Part shown: positions 27,561 to 35,886 of the stretch, in pieces | Position numbering within the stretch: the stretch's first letter is position 1 | Layout: every line of letters begins with the position of its first letter | Source: CAJXYS01 sp913063035 | GTDB taxonomy: Bacteria; Pseudomonadota; Alphaproteobacteria; Rhodobacterales; Rhodobacteraceae | Assembly: GCF_050586465.1 (NCBI RefSeq) | Contig: NZ_JBOCEG010000002.1 | Coordinates: 124,001 to 188,000 of the forward strand | Direction of reading: 5' to 3' | DNA length: 64,000 bases | The notes under the pieces: model-generated | What the model was told of the DNA's origin: nothing | Database searches by the model: none | Seen by the model: the letters and a program-made list of their open reading frames with translations, nothing else | Made by a program: the position numbers and the translations under genes

Positions 27561-28877
27561 TTGCGATATGAACGTGGAATTGATGTGCCCCAAGATGCTA
27601 AAATGGCAGAGTATTGGTTAGCTAGAGCTGCCGAAAATGATCATTCTGGAGCTCAGTGGAAACTGGCAAATAATTTACTTTTAAAAGGGGATGGTGATAA
27701 ATTTGACAAGGCATTAATGCTCTTATTGAGGTCGGCTGTCAATGGCGAAAAGAGGGCCATTGCGAAGTTTCGCAAGCTACTACAGCGCGACATAGAAGAA
27801 AATAAATATTACATACCGACATTGGAAGAAGGGCATGAAGATGAGTTCAAATCTACTTCAGAAAATCATCGCGGCTATAAAAAACAAAAAAACTTGAGCG
27901 CTAGAAAGAAGACGATCCCACAAGGCACTGAAGCGCAATTCTCAGGAAGCGAAAATGTAGGTAAAAAATTTGATCCAAATGATAGAGAGATTAAATATTT
28001 GAAGCTTGTTCCAAAAGATATAGAAAAGGTATACTATTGGTATCGAGTCGGCTTTGGGTCAGATTCTAATTGTGAGATTCCAATTGACAAATTTGGAGAA
28101 ATTGAGCAAGAGCGAGCCGCTCACCTTTACTCAAGGGCAATTAACGAGAAGAACGCAGAGTTTCAATTCCGTCTGGGAGCTCTGATCTGGTCCAGACGCA
28201 GCTCTGAGACTGATCGGAAAGTAGCAGGCGACCTTTTTGAAGCTGCGGCGAACCAGGGTCTAGCGGAAGCGCAATATCGAATTGCAAAGCTATTTGATCA
28301 CGGTCTTTTTGGGCGCCAAAGTGATGAAGACGCTGCCTATTGGTATGGCAAGGCTGCCGCCCAAGGTGTTTGTGACGCTCAATATCGACTTGCGCAATTC
28401 TTTTTGAATGCCCGTGGTGTTGCGCGTGATCTTTCGGAGGCTCGGAGGTGGTGTGCTTTGGCTTCCAGGGAGGGAGATAAGCGAGCAAAAAAACTTTTAC
28501 TAAAGATTGATTCAATATCGGACTCAGAACTTTTGGAGCGCAGTAGGGGATATCAAGAAGACTTGGATGGAATGACAGAGAGACTTCAGAATTTTCTTGA
28601 GGTAAAGGTTTCTGCGGAGGGTGGTGATGGAAGGTCACAGTTTATTCTAGGGGGGATATTTGAAGAAGGAGTTTTTGTCAAAAAAAATCTTTTTGAGGCC
28701 GCAAAATGGTATAGGGAAGCAAAAAAGAATAAGATTCGTAATGCTGAGGGTGCTTTGGAGAGAGTCGATTTTTTGATTTCTAAGGCTGCTGACATGGATT
28801 CGGGTGCTCCTGAAATTGAAGATCAAGCATATTTAGAGAGTTATGATTTTTCTGACGATATTGATGGATTGGATTGA
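27561..28877 (+). CDS. Sel1-repeat protein, probably the back half of a split gene
   Basis: The open part from TTG 27561 has 438 residues, but in-frame Sel1-like sequence already begins at about 27510 (AAARGEVEAQLSLSLRYERG), and the frame is open back to the TAA at 27453 that ends the exonuclease. Repeats are clear at AEYWLARAAENDHSGAQWKL and again at AAYWYGKAAAQGVCDAQYRL and RRWCALASREGD. Sel1 repeats form alpha-solenoid scaffolds for protein binding. The region is AT-rich. No good start or ribosome binding site is present, which supports a split fusion. Confidence 0.7.
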   Translation: MRYERGIDVPQDAKMAEYWLARAAENDHSGAQWKLANNLLLKGDGDKFDKALMLLLRSAVNGEKRAIAKFRKLLQRDIEENKYYIPTLEEGHEDEFKSTSENHRGYKKQKNLSARKKTIPQGTEAQFSGSENVGKKFDPNDREIKYLKLVPKDIEKVYYWYRVGFGSDSNCEIPIDKFGEIEQERAAHLYSRAINEKNAEFQFRLGALIWSRRSSETDRKVAGDLFEAAANQGLAEAQYRIAKLFDHGLFGRQSDEDAAYWYGKAAAQGVCDAQYRLAQFFLNARGVARDLSEARRWCALASREGDKRAKKLLLKIDSISDSELLERSRGYQEDLDGMTERLQNFLEVKVSAEGGDGRSQFILGGIFEEGVFVKKNLFEAAKWYREAKKNKIRNAEGALERVDFLISKAADMDSGAPEIEDQAYLESYDFSDDIDGLD

Positions 28878-28892
28878 AAATTGACCGTCTAG

Positions 28893-29414
28893 ATGGCAGA
28901 CGACGAATCACATGAGCACGCGCCGGAAGACCGGCTGCCATCCGAGATCTTCGAGGCTATCGCTGCGTTGGACGAACCCGGCACGCAGGCCGAGTTGCTC
29001 GCGCGCCGTGCCGAAGCAATCCGAAAATTCCTCGAATTGTTGTTCAGGACCCCCGATGGCAATGCTTATTGGACACTATACGACGGGCTGGCGATCCAGG
29101 CTTGGAGAGACGGGCTTATTCCCCCAAAGAAAGCCCGAGGCCGGCTGCGGCCTCACCGAAACGAGGCCGTGATGAATTTCTACCGCAAGGCCGGCTTGCG
29201 TCACCTTTATAGAAAGTTGGGCGAGGAGGATCCGTCTTCGAGTGCGGAGGAGCGTATCACGCATATCGCGGAGCGTTACGGGCTGGATGCTGAGTGGCTC
29301 GTCAACGTGATCCGGTCCAGCAGGCACACCATCGCTGGCGCGGAGCACGATCGAACTGACGTTTGCGAGATCGTCGACATGTGGCTCGAATGGTCGGCGA
29401 TGCGAACCAAATAG
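28893..29414 (+). CDS. Hypothetical protein, island core
   Basis: The protein has 173 residues; it is acidic at the N-terminus and rich in charged helices, with segments GNAYWTLYDGLAIQAWRDGL and RNEAVMNFYRKAGLRHLY. No domain is recognised. GC content is back to the high level of the rest of the island. It precedes the AlpA-like regulator and may belong to the replication core. Confidence 0.6.
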   Translation: MADDESHEHAPEDRLPSEIFEAIAALDEPGTQAELLARRAEAIRKFLELLFRTPDGNAYWTLYDGLAIQAWRDGLIPPKKARGRLRPHRNEAVMNFYRKAGLRHLYRKLGEEDPSSSAEERITHIAERYGLDAEWLVNVIRSSRHTIAGAEHDRTDVCEIVDMWLEWSAMRTK

Positions 29415-29500
29415 ACCGAATTCAAGGTATTTGGCTCTGACGCCTGCGCCGTTCGGTTCTGTGATTTCTCTCTCCATCGCTTTCGATTGGAGAGAAAACC

Positions 29501-29716
29501 ATGCGCTTCATCACCTTGCAGCAACTGCGGAACAAGATGGGCGGCCGTTCGCGCAACGCGATCTTCGCCGACATCGAGAGAGGCCTGCTCCCACCGCCCA
29601 AGAAATTCGGCGATGGGCCGGGCGCCAAGAACTACTGGAACGAGGCGGAGGTCGATCGCGCGCTCGAAACGCTCACGGCGTCGCAAGTCGCCATGGACGA
29701 GGGAGGAGACCGATGA
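29501..29716 (+). CDS. AlpA-like helix-turn-helix regulator
   Basis: The protein has 71 residues with a MerR/AlpA-type winged helix: LQQLRNKMGGRSRNAIFADI, then GLLPPPKKFGDGPGAKNYWNEAEVDRAL. Such small proteins control integrase or excision genes in P4-like elements. GGAGAG precedes ATG 29501. Its stop overlaps the primase start (ATGA). Confidence 0.82.
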   Translation: MRFITLQQLRNKMGGRSRNAIFADIERGLLPPPKKFGDGPGAKNYWNEAEVDRALETLTASQVAMDEGGDR

Positions 29717-32088
29717 CCGATTTCGACGATCCGACCCCCGAGCTGGAGACCATACGCCAGTTTCTCGGGCACACGACCCGAGGTTGGGGAGAACGGGTCG
29801 GACACGACGACTTCGTGGTGGAGCTGTCGGCACTGGATCGGGGAAGACGCATCCAAAGATCCTTCGAAATGACCGAGGGCTGGGCCGAGGAGGCGGCCGC
29901 CTGGGCCTCCGAACGCAACCGAGAAGGCGCCAATCTTTACTGGGTTCCACAGCCAAAAGGAGCCGGCGCCCGGCACAGACATGCGAGAGATGCGGACATC
30001 CCGGCGTTTCTGACGTGCTTCCTGGATCAAGACGAAGAAGGCGCCGTGGCCGTGCACGATTTGGGCGTGGAGCCCTCGGTCGTCGTCAGGACCGGGACCA
30101 CACCGCACGAGCGCCGTCACGTCTATTTCGACCTGTCGGAACCGCTCGGCGATCAGGAGCGCTGGCGGGCGCTTCAACGCGCTTTGGCGGCCTTTGGGAG
30201 GGGAGACCCCCAGTGCGTCAACCCGGCACGCCTGATGCGTCTGCCCGGTACCGTGAGCCACCCGTCGCCGACCAAGATCGAGCGCGGTTACGTCGCTGAA
30301 TTGGTCGCCTGGTCGACCGGCACCGCCACCCTCCACGACGTCTCGGCGTTGGAAGAAGCGTTCGGATGCGACGATCGTCGTGAGACGTCGTCCAACGCGA
30401 GCGATGAGCGCACGACGGACGCGCGATCAAGCCCGCGCCGCGCCATCTTACGCCAGCTCAGCCTGGACCGCCGGCTCTTGGACCTTCTGACGACGCGTCG
30501 CAACACTCTCCCCGTCGGTTCCTACGCAACCTGGCGCAACATCGCCTTCGGCACGATCGACAAATATCGTGACACCGCCTTCGAAGAAGAGGCGCGGACG
30601 GCGTTCATCGATTTCTCGCTCAGATGGGAGAACGGCGAGACGGCGCGAAAGGAGATCGATCGGCTCTGGGCCAGCGAGGACGACGACAAACCCGCACGCA
30701 TCGGCGCCGGTACGGCGATCATGGAGCTCGAGAAATTACCGCCTCTCGGTCCACCACCCGATCCGGACGGCGGTCACGCCATGGTGGCGGAGGACGACTC
30801 CCCAGCCACCGAGATCGCCTTCACCGGTCTCGCCAAGAGGCTGCACGAGGCGCTGGAGCGGGCGACGGACCGGCGGGCGGGGGAGGTTCACCTCGGTGGT
30901 GTCCTAGCCGCCTTGAGTGCCCTGGCCGGCCCCTCGGCGGTCATCCGAAACGGTGTCATGGGGCCCTGCTGCACGAACCTCTACGTTCTCGCGCTCGCTC
31001 GGACCGCATACGGCAAGGAGGCGATCCGCACCCTCTTGGCATCGTTGCTGGACGAGGTGGGCCGCAGAGACGAAGTCTTCGACGGCTCTCCCTCCGACGT
31101 GTCGTTTCACGCCACGCTGTCGCGACAGGCGGGGCGTGCGACGCTCATGATCGACGAGGCCGGTATTCTGGCCAAGGCGATGAAATCTCACTCCCAGAGC
31201 TGGCAGAGGATGCTCATGTCGCTTCTGATGCAAGTTTACGGGCGTGGCCTGACGAGTCTGGAGGCCCGACGCTACAAGGACACCAAGAACGACATAGAGG
31301 CCGTCGAGCATCCGCGCCCCACGCTGATGCTCACCTCTACCATCAAGGACTTCACGGAGGGAACGAGCCAGGAGGACAGCTCCAGCGGCTTCTTCAACCG
31401 CCTCACGGTCTTCGTCGATCGCGAACTGCCGGAGTTGAGGGGCCGCGATGACTTGCCGGACCGGCAGGCCGTCGTGGAGTTCTCGGAAGACGTGCAATCC
31501 GCGATCCGACGCTTGAAGGGCGTCGATCACGGCCCCTTCGTGCCAGGGCCCGTGCCGAAGATCGCCGTGTGGCTCTCGGATGACGCGCTCGAGCGGATGA
31601 TCGACTTCAAGTTCGGTGAGGTCGAGGCGCGGATCCGTTCCGGGGATCTGGCGGCCGAGACCTGGGGCCGCGCCGTCGAAAACGCGCAGCGCATCGCGGG
31701 TCTGCTCGCCGTGTCGGATGCGCTCATGACCCCCGAGGCCTCGTTGGACCGCGTTCCGTGCGAGCGCCGACACGTCGATCTCGCCATCTCGATCATGCGC
31801 CGTGGGCTGATCCAGCTGGAAGAGATCGCGCGCAACGCCGGGCGGACCGGAGGCCAGCTCGACCGCGTAAAGGATCGGGTGCTCCAGGTCCTGGAGAAGG
31901 CGGGCGGCACGGCGACGCGGAACCACATAACTCGGCACGCCCTCCGAAACGTACCGGACGATCGAAGAAGCGGTGTCCTGAACGCGATGGTGGAGGACGG
32001 CGAAATCGAGCAGACCGTCGAGGCGATCTCCGGCAAGCCGGGGATCAAGCCGACCATGTATCGGCTTCCGCGCAAATGCGTCACGTGA
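29713..32088 (+). CDS. Primase/helicase-type replication protein (RepB-primase + DUF3987-like)
   Basis: The protein has 791 residues. Residues about 80-200 look like a RepB-type archaeo-eukaryotic primase (FLTCFLDQDEEGAVAVHDLG, HVYFDLSEPLGD, VNPARLMRLPGTVSH). A helical linker is followed from about 365 by a DUF3987-like ATPase with a degenerate P-loop, ALARTAYGKEAIRT, and Walker B ATLMIDEAGILAKAM; the C-terminal 80 residues look like a winged helix. With the AlpA-like gene it forms a replication module as in satellite-type islands. It probably lets the excised element replicate. Confidence 0.78.
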   Translation: MTDFDDPTPELETIRQFLGHTTRGWGERVGHDDFVVELSALDRGRRIQRSFEMTEGWAEEAAAWASERNREGANLYWVPQPKGAGARHRHARDADIPAFLTCFLDQDEEGAVAVHDLGVEPSVVVRTGTTPHERRHVYFDLSEPLGDQERWRALQRALAAFGRGDPQCVNPARLMRLPGTVSHPSPTKIERGYVAELVAWSTGTATLHDVSALEEAFGCDDRRETSSNASDERTTDARSSPRRAILRQLSLDRRLLDLLTTRRNTLPVGSYATWRNIAFGTIDKYRDTAFEEEARTAFIDFSLRWENGETARKEIDRLWASEDDDKPARIGAGTAIMELEKLPPLGPPPDPDGGHAMVAEDDSPATEIAFTGLAKRLHEALERATDRRAGEVHLGGVLAALSALAGPSAVIRNGVMGPCCTNLYVLALARTAYGKEAIRTLLASLLDEVGRRDEVFDGSPSDVSFHATLSRQAGRATLMIDEAGILAKAMKSHSQSWQRMLMSLLMQVYGRGLTSLEARRYKDTKNDIEAVEHPRPTLMLTSTIKDFTEGTSQEDSSSGFFNRLTVFVDRELPELRGRDDLPDRQAVVEFSEDVQSAIRRLKGVDHGPFVPGPVPKIAVWLSDDALERMIDFKFGEVEARIRSGDLAAETWGRAVENAQRIAGLLAVSDALMTPEASLDRVPCERRHVDLAISIMRRGLIQLEEIARNAGRTGGQLDRVKDRVLQVLEKAGGTATRNHITRHALRNVPDDRRSGVLNAMVEDGEIEQTVEAISGKPGIKPTMYRLPRKCVT

Positions 32089-32566
32089 TGGCGAATACGA
32101 ACCGGTGTTCTTCGAGCGTGATCCGGACGTGAGAGGTTTCGGTCAGGATGCATCCGGCGCGGTCGGTGACGTCTTCGACACGGCGAAAACACCCGCGTTT
32201 CTTGGTGTGGACCGTGATGCCGTCACCGACGGTTGGGGGCACCTCTCTGAGCGAGAAATCGGGTCAGAGAAAGGGCAGGGCGCGCCGCATGGATGGTGAC
32301 GCATTCGTGGAAAACCGACATCGCGCGCCGTCACCCTGAAGGCCTGTGGACCTCCGAAGTCGCTCCTGTCGCTCGCCCACCACGGTCATCGGGAAATCAA
32401 GTCGTGGCGATTTCGAGAAAGGGCGGGGTGGCCAGATGGCGCCGTATGGTATATTATTGATTTGTAATGATTATGTGGAGTCCTTCGGACTTCGTGGGGA
32501 CCCGAGTTAGAAGAGGGTGACTTGATAGATCGATGATATCCGAGAGGGTCGGAGGAGGTGCCGGAC
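32089..32566. other. 478-base gap after the primase, AT-rich patch
   Basis: Only weak short frames are present, and none has a good ribosome binding site. Around 32445-32480 the sequence becomes markedly AT-rich (TATGGTATATTATTGATTTG), followed by a small GTCC-TTC-GGAC hairpin. This could hold a promoter for the next genes or a replication origin for the primase; no iterons were seen. Confidence 0.4.
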
Positions 32567-32911
32567 GTGGCCACACACGGGGGCAAGAGACAGGGAGCGG
32601 GGCGTAAGAAAGGCTCGCGCAACAAGACGACGATCGCGCGCATGTCGGCCGCCGAGGTCTTGGGTGTCGAAGACGTCGACGTGCTCGAACAGGAGGTGCA
32701 CCGTCGAGGACACTCGCTTCTCCTCGAGATGGAGCGGCTCGTGCTCGACCCGACGCAGCCGGTGGGCGTAAGGATCATGGCGGCGCGCACGGCGCTGCCC
32801 TTCTTGTTGCCGCGGCGTGAGGCGCCGCAAGACGGCGCGCCGATGAGCGACGACCTGCTGACCGCGCTCGAGGCCGGCCGTGAAAGGGCCAGGCTTTCGA
32901 GCCACGGCTGA
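32567..32911 (+). CDS. Small basic protein with GxGRxKGS N-terminus
   Basis: The protein has 114 residues from GTG 32567, with GGAGGAG nine bases upstream. The N-terminal GGKRQGAGRKKGSRNKTT motif is typical of small DNA-binding proteins of phages and islands, some of which are terminase small subunits. The rest is helical (VEDVDVLEQEVHRRGHSLLL). No large terminase is nearby, so a DNA-binding or regulatory role is more likely. Confidence 0.65.
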   Translation: MATHGGKRQGAGRKKGSRNKTTIARMSAAEVLGVEDVDVLEQEVHRRGHSLLLEMERLVLDPTQPVGVRIMAARTALPFLLPRREAPQDGAPMSDDLLTALEAGRERARLSSHG

Positions 32912-32938
32912 AGATTCACAGGCCAACGGTTCCCCGAC

Positions 32939-34555
32939 TTGACATTCGATTTGAAGAAGAAGCTCTTCGATCTGTTCGCGCGACGCCGCGACGACGGACT
33001 GCACACGCAGGCTTTGGCTTGGCTGAGGCGTAATTGGTCGAAGGTCGATGCCCTCTTCAAGGACGAGCGACTGGGTGCCTACGTCTTCGAGCCCGTCGCC
33101 GAGCTCTGGCGCAGAACCGAGCCGGATACGGATTCCCGCATCCGACAGATCATCAGCCAGATAGCCATCGCCAACGCCGTGTTGGCCGGCCTGCCCGGAA
33201 GGCTAGGGGTCGGCGTGGTGGTCGCCATGGCGCTCGAGATGTACATGGCCGTCCAAATCGCACGCCATGTCGGTGTCAGGATCGAGCGGCCGGCCGACGT
33301 ACTGAAGTATTTCGGCGCCGCGACGGCGGTCGCCTATACGGTACTCATCGGCTTCCGCCACGTCCTCGGCTTCTTCTTCTCTTTCTTCTCGATGGTCGGC
33401 TTCTTGCCCGCGACGGCATTGGCCGAGCTCTTCGCGACGAGCCTCATCGGCGTCGTGTTCTGGATCGGCTTCGTCGAAGTCAGAGAGAATGGCGCCTTCA
33501 CCGTCCCGCGCAGGCTCTCCAAGACCGCCTGGAAGACGACCGGCGATCTGGTTCGATATCAGTGGGGGCTGGTGAAGCGTAGCTTTTCACCGAGCACCTA
33601 TCTGGAGACCGGTCGACGGCTGAAGGACTGGTTCACCGGTGAGGGCGTTCCAGGCGCAGCGCGTTTGCGTGGTGACTTGTTCGTCAGTGTGGCCTTCGTT
33701 CATCTCCTGGCCGGTCGTGTCGACCAGTTGCAGGGGCCCTTGGGCGAGACCTTCATGCAGGCTCTGAGAGACACCAACGGCCATCTGGCAGAGGCCTCCG
33801 ATCGCGAAATCGCGGAGATCCTCTCCGATAGGCTGGGTGGCGGCCTCGGCAGGATCGATCCCGACAAGCTACAGGGCATGGAAAGCCTCGTCAGGGGACG
33901 GATGTTCGAGCTGCTGGTCGAGCGGAGCGAAAGCTGGAACGGAGAGGGTTGGGAGGACCGGCCCCAGCAGGGCCGCTTGCACGAGGATTTCTCACACCCC
34001 GGTTCGGACATCGTGTTCACGGACTTGGAGACCGGAGAGACCATTGAGGTCCAGATCAAGGCGACCGCGGATGAGGGCTACATCGAAGAGACCCTGCTCA
34101 GGTATCCAGACACGCCGATCATCGTCACGTCCGAACTCGGCGAGGAGTTCGAAGCGGTCGACATGGTGCAGGCGAGCGTCGTGGGCAACGAGGGGCTGCG
34201 CCGGGTCACGGACGAGAACTTCGAAGAATTGCTGGAGCGTGTAACCCCGGCGAGCTCGGTCGACGTCGTGAGTGCCGCCGGTGTCGGCGGCGGCGCTGCA
34301 CTCGTCTCGGCGATTTGGCCCTTCCTGGCAGCCTACATTCGCGGACGTATCGACGGTCAGCGTTTTCGGCATGCCGTGGAGACGATATTGCCCCGCAGTG
34401 GTTCGGCCTTCGCACGACGTCTGCTTCTGGCCGCAGCGATCGGACCCCTCTACGCCTGGTGGGTGTTGGCAACCAGTGTGATGCGGTTCGTGCCGGACGA
34501 AGAGACCGCCGGCGATGCGCCGCAGGTGAGCACGCGGCGCTTAGTGGTCGAGTGA
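32939..34555 (+). CDS. Membrane protein with PD-(D/E)XK-like nuclease domain
   Basis: The protein has 538 residues. Residues about 60-200 hold three to five membrane helices (LGVGVVVAMALEMYMAVQIA, AYTVLIGFRHVLGFFFSFFS). A soluble part at about 300-440 contains GRMFELLV, HPGSDIVFTDLETG and IEVQIKAT, matching a D...(E/Q)xK nuclease core. A last membrane segment follows near residue 445 and another at about 500-520. No family is recognised. The start TTG 32939 has no clear ribosome binding site. A membrane-bound nuclease next to DISARM is a defence candidate. Confidence 0.62.
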   Translation: MTFDLKKKLFDLFARRRDDGLHTQALAWLRRNWSKVDALFKDERLGAYVFEPVAELWRRTEPDTDSRIRQIISQIAIANAVLAGLPGRLGVGVVVAMALEMYMAVQIARHVGVRIERPADVLKYFGAATAVAYTVLIGFRHVLGFFFSFFSMVGFLPATALAELFATSLIGVVFWIGFVEVRENGAFTVPRRLSKTAWKTTGDLVRYQWGLVKRSFSPSTYLETGRRLKDWFTGEGVPGAARLRGDLFVSVAFVHLLAGRVDQLQGPLGETFMQALRDTNGHLAEASDREIAEILSDRLGGGLGRIDPDKLQGMESLVRGRMFELLVERSESWNGEGWEDRPQQGRLHEDFSHPGSDIVFTDLETGETIEVQIKATADEGYIEETLLRYPDTPIIVTSELGEEFEAVDMVQASVVGNEGLRRVTDENFEELLERVTPASSVDVVSAAGVGGGAALVSAIWPFLAAYIRGRIDGQRFRHAVETILPRSGSAFARRLLLAAAIGPLYAWWVLATSVMRFVPDEETAGDAPQVSTRRLVVE

Positions 34556-34751
34556 AACGGGTGCCGTTACGGATGCGAACTCGCGGAATCCGCAATCAGG
34601 CCGATGGAGCGCCTGCCGGCGGCCACTGGCCGGAATGCGAACTGGTGTCAGTCAATGAGAGCGGATCCCGAAATTCCTGAAAAATCCGAGTGACCGAAGA
34701 GAGTTCGTGTCTTCTGCTGGACGCAAAACACGTCGATGTTAGGGTGGGATC

Positions 34752-35864
34752 ATGAGCAGTGAAAAAGAACAAATCACGATTAATTCGCATGGCCTCGCAT
34801 GTTCGTCTCGGGTCCGTGCGATCGATCTTTTTTGCGGCGCTGGCGGACTGACTCATGGACTCGAAGCTGCCGGCCTCGACGTTGCGTTCGGTGTCGATAC
34901 GGACGCGCATTGCGCATACCCTTACGCTGCCAACAATCGTGCTGAATTTCGCCATATGTCCGTCGCCGATTTAGATGCGTCCGAGTGCCGTGAGGTATTG
35001 GCCGAAAAACCTTATTCGTTGATAGCGGGCTGTGCCCCCTGTCAAACCTTCTCGACTTACCAGCAGGGTCGTTACGGCCCATCGGACGAACGTTGGAACC
35101 TTTTGCAAGAGTTCGGGCGCCTCGTCGAAGTGGTCCAGCCGCATTTCGTTACCATGGAGAACGTCCCCCGGCTGTCCGATCAAGATGTATTCCACGAATT
35201 CGTGGAAAGACTACATGGGGCCGGGTATCGGTTCTGGTACGACGTCGTTAATTCGGCTGACTACGGCGTGCCACAGCAACGCAATCGGCTGGTTCTGCTC
35301 GCCTCTCAGTTGGGTCCCATCAAGCTTATCGGCCCTACGACTCCGGAGGGCAATCGCGTTACCGTTCGTGAGGCGATCGAGGAGCTGGAGCCGATAGAGG
35401 CGGGAGAAATCGCGGCGCGAGACAGAATGCATCAGGCGTCCAGGCTCTCCGAGTTGAACCTCGCACGCATCAAGGCCTCTCGTCCGGGCGGGACTTGGCG
35501 AGAGTGGCCGCCAGAGCTCGTCGCGAGTTGTCATACCAAGCCCACTGGAAAGACCTATCCAGGAGTTTACGGACGTATGGTCTGGGACGAGCCGGCTCCG
35601 ACCATGACCACCCAATTCTACGGTTTCGGAAACGGTCGTTTCGGTCACCCGGAGCAAGATCGAGCGATATCTCTTCGCGAAGGCGCGATTCTTCAGAGTT
35701 TTCCGGAAACCTACGAATTCGTCGAGAAGTCTGCGCCTCTTCACATAAAGACAGTCGGTCGCTTGATCGGAAATGCCGTGCCGGTCAACCTCGGCAAGGC
35801 CATCGGCCAAAGTATTTATGAGCACGTGCAAGATTACGAAGCTGCGGAGGACAGCGCGGCCTGA
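34752..35864 (+). CDS. drmMII: DNA 5-cytosine methyltransferase (DISARM DrmMII-like)
   Basis: The protein has 370 residues with all main C5-MTase motifs in order: I AIDLFCGAGGL, IV AGCAPCQTFS (catalytic Cys), VI TMENVPRL, VIII QQRNRLVLL, IX REGAILQSFPE, X GNAVPVNLG. The target-recognition region between VIII and IX is short. It methylates cytosine at C5 using SAM. It starts the super-operon; DrmD follows after 22 bases. In characterised class 2 DISARM the equivalent enzyme methylates CCWGG; the specificity here is not readable. The Vsr gene in the same operon supports a 5mC role. Confidence 0.92.
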   Translation: MSSEKEQITINSHGLACSSRVRAIDLFCGAGGLTHGLEAAGLDVAFGVDTDAHCAYPYAANNRAEFRHMSVADLDASECREVLAEKPYSLIAGCAPCQTFSTYQQGRYGPSDERWNLLQEFGRLVEVVQPHFVTMENVPRLSDQDVFHEFVERLHGAGYRFWYDVVNSADYGVPQQRNRLVLLASQLGPIKLIGPTTPEGNRVTVREAIEELEPIEAGEIAARDRMHQASRLSELNLARIKASRPGGTWREWPPELVASCHTKPTGKTYPGVYGRMVWDEPAPTMTTQFYGFGNGRFGHPEQDRAISLREGAILQSFPETYEFVEKSAPLHIKTVGRLIGNAVPVNLGKAIGQSIYEHVQDYEAAEDSAA

Positions 35865-35886
35865 CCGAAATTTCGAGAAAGAGCGT

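Noticed and set aside
30904..31938. 344-codon minus-strand frame opposite the primase
   Set aside because: Shadow frame; the plus-strand protein has clear primase and ATPase motifs.
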